Shown here piece by piece: positions 1 to 4,586 of a stretch of 5,264 nt of DNA (the stretch's first letter is position 1; each line of letters opens with the position of its first letter). A program made the translations under genes and the position numbers. The DNA lies in NCBI GenBank assembly GCA_013815575.1, contig JACDFX010000179.1, positions 1-5,264 on the forward strand. Direction: 5' to 3'. Origin of the DNA: Rubrobacter sp. GTDB lineage: Bacteria; Actinomycetota; Rubrobacteria; Rubrobacterales; Rubrobacteraceae. The notes beneath the pieces were generated by a model. It did not search any database. It was not told the origin of the DNA and saw only the letters and a list, made by a program, of their open reading frames with translations.

Positions 1-1
1 G

Positions 2-1963
2 GAGGCCCCGGTCGACTGGTGCCCCAAAGACAAGACCACGCTGGCGCGGGAGCAGGTCGTCGGGCCCGAGCGTCGGTGCGAGCGGTGCGGGACGCAGGTC
101 ATCAAGAAGAACCTTCCTCAGTGGCTGTTCAAGATCACGGACTACGCCGACGAGCTCCTCGACTTCTCGAAGATAGAGTGGCCCGAGCGGGTCGAGACGC
201 TTCAACGGAACTGGATCGGCCGCTCCGAGGGCGCCGAGATAAAGTTCGAGATAGAGGGCTACGGCCCACTCGAGGTCTTCACGACCCGGCCCGATACGCT
301 CTTCGGGGCTACGTTCTTCGTTATGAGCCCCGAGCATCCGGCAGTCGAGAAGATCACGACGTCGGAGCGGGAGGACGAGGTGCGGGCCTACGTCGAGAAG
401 GCCACCCGTATGAGCGAGATCGACCGGACCGACGTCACGCGCGAGAAGACGGGCGTCTTTACCGGGGCGTACGCGATCAACCCGGCCAACGGCCAGAAGA
501 TCCCGGTCTACGCCGCCGACTACGTGCTCATGGGCTACGGGACCGGCGCCATCATGGCGGTCCCCGGCCAGGACCAGCGCGACTGGGAGTTCGCAGAGAA
601 ATACGACCTGCCCATAGTCCGCACCGTCCAACCCCCCGACGACTTCGACGGCAAGGCGTACACCGGCGACGGTCCCGCCATCAACAGCGGTTTCCTCGAC
701 GGCCTCGGGGTCGAGGAGGCCAAAGAGCGTATGATCGAGCACCTCGAAAGGGAGGGGACCGGCCGCCGCGCCGTCACGTACCGTATTCGCGACTGGTTGA
801 TCTCGCGCCAGCGTTACTGGGGAACGCCTATCCCGATAATCTACTGCCCCGAGCACGGCGCTGTCCCGGTCCCGGAGGAAGACCTCCCCGTCCGGCTCCC
901 CGAGGATGCGGAGTTCATGCCCACCGGCGAGTCGCCCCTCAAGCGCGACCCGGACTTCTACAACACGGAGTGTCCCATCTGCGGCGGCCCGGCCACGCGA
1001 GAGACGGACACGATGGACACGTTCATGGACTCCTCGTGGTACCAATACCGCTACCTCTCTCCGCACTACGACGAGGGGCCGTTCGACCCGGAGCGGGGCG
1101 AGAAGTGGCTCCCGGTGGACCAGTACACCGGGGGTATAGAGCACGCGGTGATGCACCTGCTTTACACCCGCTTCTTCACGAAGGTCATGCGCGACCTCGG
1201 GCTCGTGGACTTCGACGAGCCGATGCGCCGCCTCTTCAACCAGGGCATCATCCTCGGACCGGACGGCAACCGCATGAGCAAGAGCCGCGGCAACGTCGTC
1301 GACCCGCAGGAATTCGTGGACCGCTACGGCTCGGACGCCCTTCGATGCTTCCTGATGTTCGTCGGCCCCTGGAACGAGGGCGGGCCGTGGGACAGCCAGG
1401 GCATCGGGGGCGTCTCCCGCTTTCTCCGCCGCGCCGTCTCGCTCGTAGCCGGCGGGGACGCCTCCGGGGCCCTGGCCGACCCGGCGGAGCTTCCACGACG
1501 GACCAACCGGCTCGTCAAGAAAGTAACCGGCGACCTCGAGACTTTCCGCTTCAACACCTCCATCGCCGCGCTCATGGAGCAAACCAACTACCTGCTCGGC
1601 GTCAAAGGGTCGGTCGCTGAGGAAGAGTGGCGGGAGGCTATACGGACTTTCGTCACGGTCCTCGCGCCGTTCGCGCCGCACCACGCCGAGGAGATGTGGG
1701 CCGAGATGGGGGAGGGGGGTTCCGTTCACGAGCAGGCCTGGCCCGGCTACGACGAGTCGCTCATCGCAGAGGAGGAGATCACGCTCGTCGTCCAGGTCAA
1801 CGGCAAGCTGCGCGACCGCGTCACCGTCCCGGCCGACATCTCCGAGGAGGCCGCCAAGGAGCAGGCGCTTGCCAGCGAGAGGGTCCGCCCGCACGTCGAG
1901 GGAAAGCAGATCCGCAAGTCCATCTACGTGCCGGGGAGGCTGGTCAACCTCGTGGTGGGGTAG
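2..1963 (+). CDS. leuS: Leucyl-tRNA synthetase, C-terminal 653 residues (5' end outside window)
   Basis: Class I aminoacyl-tRNA synthetase that charges tRNA-Leu in the cytoplasm. The frame is open from base 2 to TAG at 1961-1963; bacterial LeuRS is usually about 800-870 residues, so roughly 160-190 N-terminal residues including HIGH are missing. Numbering from the first codon: a W-C-P segment (Cys7) and a C-x2-C (26, 29) resemble the first zinc/insertion region; the CP1 editing domain carries TTRPDT (94-99), whose last Thr matches E. coli Thr252, and GTGAIMAVPGQDQRD with its final Asp at 194 (the universal editing Asp). A C-P-E-H (282-285) and C-P-I-C (324-327) pair looks like a second zinc knuckle. 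DTMDTFMDSSWY precedes the class I signature RMSKS (424-428), which has Arg in place of the first Lys. No large leucine-specific insert lies just before it, unlike E. coli. An anticodon-binding helical domain follows, then the C-terminal domain from ITLVVQVNGKLRDRV (about 593) to the end. The gene looks intact within the window. Confidence 0.98.
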   Translation, partial: EAPVDWCPKDKTTLAREQVVGPERRCERCGTQVIKKNLPQWLFKITDYADELLDFSKIEWPERVETLQRNWIGRSEGAEIKFEIEGYGPLEVFTTRPDTLFGATFFVMSPEHPAVEKITTSEREDEVRAYVEKATRMSEIDRTDVTREKTGVFTGAYAINPANGQKIPVYAADYVLMGYGTGAIMAVPGQDQRDWEFAEKYDLPIVRTVQPPDDFDGKAYTGDGPAINSGFLDGLGVEEAKERMIEHLEREGTGRRAVTYRIRDWLISRQRYWGTPIPIIYCPEHGAVPVPEEDLPVRLPEDAEFMPTGESPLKRDPDFYNTECPICGGPATRETDTMDTFMDSSWYQYRYLSPHYDEGPFDPERGEKWLPVDQYTGGIEHAVMHLLYTRFFTKVMRDLGLVDFDEPMRRLFNQGIILGPDGNRMSKSRGNVVDPQEFVDRYGSDALRCFLMFVGPWNEGGPWDSQGIGGVSRFLRRAVSLVAGGDASGALADPAELPRRTNRLVKKVTGDLETFRFNTSIAALMEQTNYLLGVKGSVAEEEWREAIRTFVTVLAPFAPHHAEEMWAEMGEGGSVHEQAWPGYDESLIAEEEITLVVQVNGKLRDRVTVPADISEEAAKEQALASERVRPHVEGKQIRKSIYVPGRLVNLVVG

Positions 1964-1970
1964 GGTTCAA

Positions 1971-2002
1971 CGGATATCGGCGGACCTTTCCGCCGATATC
2001 CG
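1971..2002. terminator. Perfect 14-bp hairpin between convergent leuS and AIM24 gene
   Basis: CGGATATCGGCGGA at 1971-1984 is the exact reverse complement of TCCGCCGATATCCG at 1989-2002, with a CCTT loop. It begins 7 bases after the leuS stop and ends 14 bases before the AIM24 stop on the other strand, so it is placed to end transcription from both directions. Neither side has a real T-run (AGGGCCC follows on the plus strand; TTGAACCC follows on the minus strand), so it is not a textbook intrinsic terminator. U-poor terminators are common in G+C-rich actinobacteria. The role is inferred from position; the hairpin itself is directly visible. Confidence 0.75.
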
Positions 2003-2016
2003 AGGGCCCGGTTCGA

Positions 2017-2730
2017 TCAGTCGTTGAAGAACGAACCCAGGCCTCCGCCACCGCCGCCCTCGCCGCCGTGGGAGTGTTCGGGGATGGTCGGTCCCTCTGA
2101 GGGTTGGATCAGGACCCACCCGGCCCCCTCGAAGCCGATCTGGAACGTCTCCCCGCTCCCCTTCCCGAGAAAGGTCTTGAACGAGACGTCGCTCCTGACG
2201 CTCGTCCTGACCCCACCACTCCAGGCTATCGCGGAGTCCGGGTCCGCGAAGGTGGGCGTAGACGTATCCAGCAGCACGGGCTCACCATCTGAGGTCACGG
2301 CGACCTTGCCGGAGCCTTCGAGGATGACGTTGAAGAGCCCGCCGGCGAGGCGTCCGGCCCCCTCGACTCGCTGTATGTCCCACTCTATGCCGGGCTCGAA
2401 GGCGAGGATGTTGTCGCCGTTTACGGTCATGCGGTCGTTGTCGAGATCCAGGACCATGACCTTCTGTTTGTCGTGAGCCAGAAAGACCTCGCCCGTGCCG
2501 GTGACGGTCATCAGCGTGGTGCCCTCGCCGGTCATCGCCTTCTTGAAGAACCGGCCGATACCGCCGCCCTTGTGCTCGAAGCGGACGTCGCCCTGGTAGG
2601 CGACCATCGAGCCGAGCTTGGCCTGGATCTGGTCTTCCCGCAAACTGACCTTGAGCATCGCCGAGTTCTGCAGCGTCAGCCTCCCGGCCGGCGTTACCTC
2701 CCTGAACTGCTCCAGGTTCGTCTCACTCAT
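2017..2730 (-). CDS. AIM24 family protein (TIGR00266-like), 237 aa
   Basis: A cytoplasmic-looking protein with no signal peptide or membrane segment, built almost wholly of short beta-strand repeats. Strand-turn units such as TVTGTGEVFLA (about 75-85), the run from VMVLDLDND to GIEWDIQRV (about 91-121), and a late GAGWVLIQPSEG segment (about 202-212) match the AIM24 family (Pfam PF01987). The family is named for a yeast mitochondrial protein; its bacterial members have no firm biochemical role, so none is assigned. The C-terminus is unusual: an E-H-S-H stretch, then six glycines (225-230), then a short hydrophobic end L-G-S-F-F-N-D. The ATG at 2730 is preceded on the minus strand by GGGAGGAG (2743-2736), 5 bases away, which supports this start. 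The stop is TGA at 2019-2017. It lies 69 bp downstream of csaA on the same strand and could be cotranscribed or have its own promoter. Confidence 0.88.
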   Translation of the reverse strand: MSETNLEQFREVTPAGRLTLQNSAMLKVSLREDQIQAKLGSMVAYQGDVRFEHKGGGIGRFFKKAMTGEGTTLMTVTGTGEVFLAHDKQKVMVLDLDNDRMTVNGDNILAFEPGIEWDIQRVEGAGRLAGGLFNVILEGSGKVAVTSDGEPVLLDTSTPTFADPDSAIAWSGGVRTSVRSDVSFKTFLGKGSGETFQIGFEGAGWVLIQPSEGPTIPEHSHGGEGGGGGGLGSFFND

Positions 2731-2735
2731 GGGCG

Positions 2736-2743
2736 CTCCTCCC
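2736..2743 (-). promoter_or_regulatory. Ribosome-binding site of the AIM24 gene
   Basis: The minus strand reads GGGAGGAG, then CGCCC, then ATG at 2730. This strong Shine-Dalgarno match at 5-base spacing fixes the start codon. Confidence 0.75.
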
Positions 2744-2764
2744 TTCCCGGTTTCGTCACAAAGG

Positions 2765-2770
2765 ATACTA
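2765..2770 (-). promoter_or_regulatory. Possible -10 box for the AIM24 gene
   Basis: In the 69-bp gap after csaA the minus strand reads TAGTAT (2770 to 2765), 4 of 6 matches to TATAAT, about 35 bases before the AIM24 start. No good -35 lies at 16-18 bases upstream, where the DNA is G/C-rich, so the gene may instead be transcribed from csaA. Confidence 0.25.
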
Positions 2771-2799
2771 CGCGGTGCGGGACCCCCGGGTTTCGACGC

Positions 2800-3138
2800 T
2801 CAGAACATCCGTCCGCCCTCGGGCACCGGCAGGTCCGGGGAGAGAAGGACCACCTCGCCGCTCTCATCGGGGACGCCGAGGACGAGGACCTCGCTCTTGA
2901 AGCCCGCGATCCTCTTCGGCGGAAAGTTGACTACCGCGACGACCCGTTTGCCGACGAGCGTATCCGGGTCGTAGTGGGCGATCAGCTGGGCGCTGGTCCG
3001 CTGCTCTCCGATCTCCGCACCGAAGTCCACAGTTAGCTTGATGGCCGGCTTTCTCGCCTCCGGAAACGGTTCAGCCGCCACGACCTTGCCGACCCGCACA
3101 TCCACTTTCTCGAAGTCTTCCCAGCTGATCTCACCCAT
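2800..3138 (-). CDS. csaA: CsaA/YgjH-type tRNA-binding domain protein, 112 aa
   Basis: A small one-domain OB-fold protein of the family found at the C-terminus of bacterial MetRS and as free-standing CsaA. Visible hallmarks are the start ISWEDFEKVDVRVGKVVAAE (4-23), EARKPAIKLTVDFG (27-40), T-S-A-Q (48-51) and the signature NFPPKRIAGFKSEVLVLG (71-88), ending V-P-E-G-G-R. At 112 residues it matches the roughly 110-residue family length and looks complete. Known relatives are homodimers: Bacillus CsaA binds unfolded preproteins and SecA, and the fold binds tRNA. Which role applies here cannot be read from sequence. The ATG at 3138 is preceded by GAGAGGGG at 6 bases, and the stop is TGA at 2802-2800. 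It is divergent from the glyoxalase gene across 127 bp and upstream of the AIM24 gene on the same strand. A nearby tRNA synthetase gene (leuS) may be coincidence. Confidence 0.9.
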   Translation of the reverse strand: MGEISWEDFEKVDVRVGKVVAAEPFPEARKPAIKLTVDFGAEIGEQRTSAQLIAHYDPDTLVGKRVVAVVNFPPKRIAGFKSEVLVLGVPDESGEVVLLSPDLPVPEGGRMF

Positions 3139-3265
3139 GAACCGCCCCTCTCGCCACGCTCTCCTGCAGCCCAGTCTACAGTGGCCGTCCCGCCCGGTCG
3201 CCCGTCAGGTTACGAGGATGCTACTCTTCCGGATTGGAACAGACTATACAGAGCGAGGAGCCCCG
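3139..3265. other. Divergent intergenic region between csaA and gloA
   Basis: This 127-bp gap must hold the promoters of both neighbours. A plus-strand TATACA (3245-3250) resembles a -10 box, but it is only 4 bases from the gloA ribosome-binding site, so a transcript from it would cut into that site. On the minus strand the same spot gives TGTATAGT, an extended -10-like sequence pointing toward csaA, without a good -35. A small dyad TTCC-N5-GGAA lies at 3227-3239. None of these is convincing enough to call a promoter. Confidence 0.35.
3255..3260 (+). promoter_or_regulatory. Ribosome-binding site that sets the gloA start
   Basis: GAGGAG followed by CCCCG and ATG (3266). It selects this ATG over in-frame upstream ATGs such as 3038, which lie opposite csaA and would add 76 residues absent from the glyoxalase family. 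Confidence 0.8.
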
Positions 3266-3685
3266 ATGGCCGCGACCTTTATCCACACCTGCTACCGTAT
3301 CCTCGACCCCGCCAGGAGCGAGGACTTCTACGTGAACAAGCTCGGCCTGAAGAAGGTCGGCGAGATGAACCTTGGCTCCGCCACCAACCACTTCTTCGCC
3401 CTGGAAGAGGACCAGGCTTCCCCGATGCTGGAGCTTACCCACAACCACGACCAGGCCGAGCCATACGACAAGGGCAACGGCTACGCCCACGTCGCCTTCA
3501 CCGTCGATGACCTCGAAGGCACGGTCGATGACCTCAAGAATGGTGGCGTAACCGTCACCCTTGAACCCAAGACCCTCACCGCCGAAGGCAACGACTACCG
3601 CATCGCCTTTATCGAAGACCCCGACGGCTACAAGATTGAGCTCGTCCAACGCGGCACGATGAAGGTCGGAGAGATGTATCAGTAG
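3266..3685 (+). CDS. gloA: Glyoxalase I (lactoylglutathione lyase-type), 139 aa
   Basis: A vicinal oxygen chelate fold enzyme of the type that isomerises the hemithioacetal of methylglyoxal and a thiol to an S-lactoyl thioester. All four metal ligands align with E. coli GloA (His5, Glu56, His74, Glu122): His7 in F-I-H-T-C-Y-R, Glu56 in M-L-E-L-T-H-N, His75 in Y-A-H-V-A-F, and Glu125 in Y-K-I-E-L-V. Two beta-alpha-beta-beta-beta units are visible (about 3-60 and 72-128), with R-I-L-D near the start and E-D-P-D-G-Y before the last ligand. The length and lack of inserts fit the short Ni/Co-type bacterial enzyme, a cytoplasmic homodimer. The start is fixed by GAGGAG 5 bases upstream; the stop is TAG at 3683-3685. 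The thiol cofactor cannot be read from sequence: most actinobacteria use mycothiol, though I recall glutathione being reported in Rubrobacter. Its glycine codons are 10 GGC, 1 GGT, 1 GGA and no GGG, unlike the permease to the right. It converges on the regulator gene with a 16-bp gap and no clear terminator. Confidence 0.93.
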   Translation: MAATFIHTCYRILDPARSEDFYVNKLGLKKVGEMNLGSATNHFFALEEDQASPMLELTHNHDQAEPYDKGNGYAHVAFTVDDLEGTVDDLKNGGVTVTLEPKTLTAEGNDYRIAFIEDPDGYKIELVQRGTMKVGEMYQ

Positions 3686-3701
3686 CATGCCACGGCTTGC
3701 T

Positions 3702-4430
3702 CTAACCTAGCTTTCTCACCTCGAAGAGCTCGCGCACGACGTGGAGGTTGAGCTTGCCCGGCAGGAAGGTGTCTTGGGAGCGTTGTACCGGGCTCCCGTC
3801 TACGAGGTACATGGTCTGGACCAGGGAGAGGGCGGCGGAGGGGCTCCCTAATTCCAGTTTCTTCCCGATGGGGTCTTCGGGCCTGACCATGACGGCCTCT
3901 ATGGACATCTGGGAGGAGCCGACGGGGACGCCTTCTGAGACCAGGAGGTCGAGCAGCATGGCGTCGGGGCGGAAGTGCTCGCGGACTCTGTCCGTCCCGA
4001 TGACGCTCTCCGGCACGAAGTCCACCATCCAGGCGGCCGGGTTGCCCTCCATGAGCAAGACGCGCGAGACCCGGACGAGCGGGCTTCCTTCTGCCGCCTC
4101 AAGGGCTTCGGCCTCGTCGGGTCCGGCCTCGACCGCCTCTATCTCGAGATCTCCGCTGGAGAGCCTGACACCCAGACGCTCCGCGTGGACGGTGTAGGTC
4201 TCTAGCCTCTCCAGCCCAGACCTGAGCCTGGCCCCGTCCGGGGGACGGATAAGAAACGTCCCGCTCCCTTGACGCCGCTCCAGCATCCCCCGGTCCACCA
4301 ACCGCGCCAGCCCGGCGCGCACCGTAACCCGCGAGACGCCCAGGGTGCCGATTAGCTCGGCCTCCGGGGGTATACGGTCACCGGCCTTGTAGCGGCCCCG
4401 GAGCAAGAGATCCTCTATCCGACGCTCCAC
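3702..4430 (-). CDS. GntR-family (HutC/UTRA) transcriptional regulator
   Basis: A DNA-binding repressor or activator with a ligand-sensing domain. From the GTG at 4430 it is 242 residues. The winged helix-turn-helix covers about 2-62, with the GntR hallmarks YKAGDRIPPEAEL (14-26), GVSRVTVRAGLARLVDRG (31-48) and ERRQGSGTFL (51-60). A UTRA domain covers about 75-235, including PLVRVSRVLLMEGNPAAWMV and a late V-D-G-S-P-V-Q-R-S-Q-D-T-F segment, which places it in the HutC subfamily of small-metabolite sensors. The stop is TAG at 3704-3702. The start is uncertain: the GTG has no ribosome-binding site, and the usual family prefix D-V-P-L-Y-L-Q is encoded in frame just upstream (4451-4431). No ATG, GTG or TTG occurs between there and the in-frame TAA at 4520-4518. 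The true start may be ATC at 4481, CTG at 4442, or a leaderless GTG. It is divergent from the permease gene, which it probably controls; the effector is plausibly ethanolamine or a related amine (inference). Confidence 0.92.
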   Translation of the reverse strand: MERRIEDLLLRGRYKAGDRIPPEAELIGTLGVSRVTVRAGLARLVDRGMLERRQGSGTFLIRPPDGARLRSGLERLETYTVHAERLGVRLSSGDLEIEAVEAGPDEAEALEAAEGSPLVRVSRVLLMEGNPAAWMVDFVPESVIGTDRVREHFRPDAMLLDLLVSEGVPVGSSQMSIEAVMVRPEDPIGKKLELGSPSAALSLVQTMYLVDGSPVQRSQDTFLPGKLNLHVVRELFEVRKLG

Positions 4431-4441
4431 CTGGAGGTACA

Positions 4442-4455
4442 GGGGGACGTCCCCC
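4442..4455. repeat. Perfect 14-bp palindrome GGGGGACGTCCCCC
   Basis: The sequence equals its own reverse complement over 14 bases, without a spacer. It lies 12-25 bases upstream of the GTG of the regulator, inside the probable N-terminal coding extension. It could be an autoregulatory DNA site or a hairpin near the start of the regulator mRNA. It could also be a by-product of Gly-Asp-Val-Pro codons (GGG GAC GTC CCC) in G+C-rich DNA. Confidence 0.4.
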
Positions 4456-4487
4456 CGCCGAACGTCTCCCCGATTACCGATAGGATC

Positions 4488-4493
4488 CCTCCC
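4488..4493 (-). promoter_or_regulatory. Shine-Dalgarno sequence upstream of the regulator, pointing to a non-standard start
   Basis: The minus strand reads GGGAGG (4493 to 4488), then GATCCT, then ATC at 4481, in frame with the regulator. The 6-base spacing is ideal, but no ATG, GTG or TTG in any frame sits within normal range. Starting at this ATC would add 17 residues ending in the family-typical D-V-P-L-Y-L-Q. The site is about 58 bases from the GTG at 4430, too far to serve it. Confidence 0.45.
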
Positions 4494-4499
4494 AACCCC

Positions 4500-4510
4500 T
4501 TGTATGACAA
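4500..4510. promoter_or_regulatory. Candidate GntR-family operator TTGTATGACAA
   Basis: A dyad of TTGT and ACAA around a 3-base centre, in a short AT-rich island of the G+C-rich divergent region. The GT-N3-AC core is the pattern known for GntR-family operators. Its left half coincides with the putative -35 box (TTGTAT, 4500-4505) of the permease, so a bound regulator would block RNA polymerase. The dyad is directly visible; binding by the adjacent regulator is inferred from divergent placement. Confidence 0.5.
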
Positions 4511-4528
4511 ATTGGTATTAATTATGAT
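4500..4528 (+). promoter_or_regulatory. Predicted sigma-70-type promoter of the permease gene
   Basis: TTGTAT at 4500-4505 (3 of 6 matches to TTGACA) and TATGAT at 4523-4528 (5 of 6 to TATAAT) are separated by exactly 17 bases, in the most AT-rich stretch of the window. Transcription would start near 4535, giving a leader of about 50 bases before the GTG at 4587. The -35 half overlaps the operator-like dyad. Confidence 0.5.
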
Positions 4529-4541
4529 GCTCTTGTGTCCA
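4515..4541 (-). promoter_or_regulatory. Possible promoter of the regulator gene
   Basis: The minus strand reads TGGACA (4541 to 4536, 5 of 6 to TTGACA), a 15-base spacer, then TAATAC (4520 to 4515, 4 of 6 to TATAAT). An alternative -10, CATAAT, lies at 4526-4521 with a poor -35. The spacer is short, so support is weak. Either option would overlap the permease promoter and place the transcript start upstream of the GGGAGG at 4493-4488. Confidence 0.25.
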
Positions 4542-4545
4542 TCGT

Positions 4546-4571
4546 GCCAGGGCTACGGGGGGTTGCCTGGC
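4546..4571 (+). other. Leader hairpin next to the permease ribosome-binding site
   Basis: GCCAGG (4546-4551) and CCTGGC (4566-4571) are perfect complements around a 14-base loop that contains six consecutive G residues. The stem ends immediately before the purine-rich ribosome-binding stretch (4572-4580) of the permease, so it could affect ribosome access or act as a second dyad for a regulator. At 6 bp it could also be chance. Confidence 0.3.
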
Positions 4572-4575
4572 GGAG

Positions 4576-4580
4576 AGGAG
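4576..4580 (+). promoter_or_regulatory. Ribosome-binding site that sets the permease GTG start
   Basis: AGGAG inside the purine-rich GGAGAGGAG (4572-4580), 6 bases before GTG at 4587. It favours this start over the in-frame TTG at 4563 and the internal ATG of codon 22. Confidence 0.7.
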
Positions 4581-4586
4581 TCCGGG

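Larger units (their letters stand above)
4431..4586. other. Divergent control region between the regulator and permease genes
   Basis: A 156-bp region with an AT-rich core (about 4500-4532) in otherwise G+C-rich DNA. It holds overlapping promoter candidates for both directions, an operator-like dyad, a 14-bp palindrome, the permease leader hairpin and an orphan Shine-Dalgarno sequence for the regulator. Its right part (4531-4586) is the permease leader. Its left part (4431-4481) is probably coding sequence for the true N-terminus of the regulator. Confidence 0.7.

Noticed and set aside
19..1620. Long plus-strand open frame (533 codons) overlapping leuS
   Set aside because: It is the +1-shifted shadow of leuS in G+C-rich DNA: Arg/Pro/Gly-rich, with no recognisable domain, while the leuS frame carries all LeuRS motifs.
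1627..2100. Plus-strand open frame running across the leuS stop and the hairpin
   Set aside because: It has Arg/Gly-rich low-complexity composition, overlaps the end of leuS and the AIM24 gene, and has no family resemblance.
2024..3036. Plus-strand open frames opposite the AIM24 and csaA genes
   Set aside because: They are antisense shadows; the minus-strand frames have family motifs and ribosome-binding sites.
3245..3250. TATACA as a -10 box for gloA
   Set aside because: The predicted transcript start would fall inside the ribosome-binding site at 3255-3260, and there is no good -35.
3038..3265. Upstream in-frame extension of gloA (76 extra residues)
   Set aside because: It lies opposite csaA and its promoter region, is unlike glyoxalases, and the ATG at 3266 has an excellent ribosome-binding site.
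3221..3688. Minus-strand 155-codon frame opposite gloA
   Set aside because: It is Val/Gly-rich and mirrors the gloA codons; gloA has all four metal ligands.
3748..4205. Plus-strand frames opposite the regulator gene
   Set aside because: They are antisense shadows of a clear GntR/UTRA protein; no domain and no convincing start signal.
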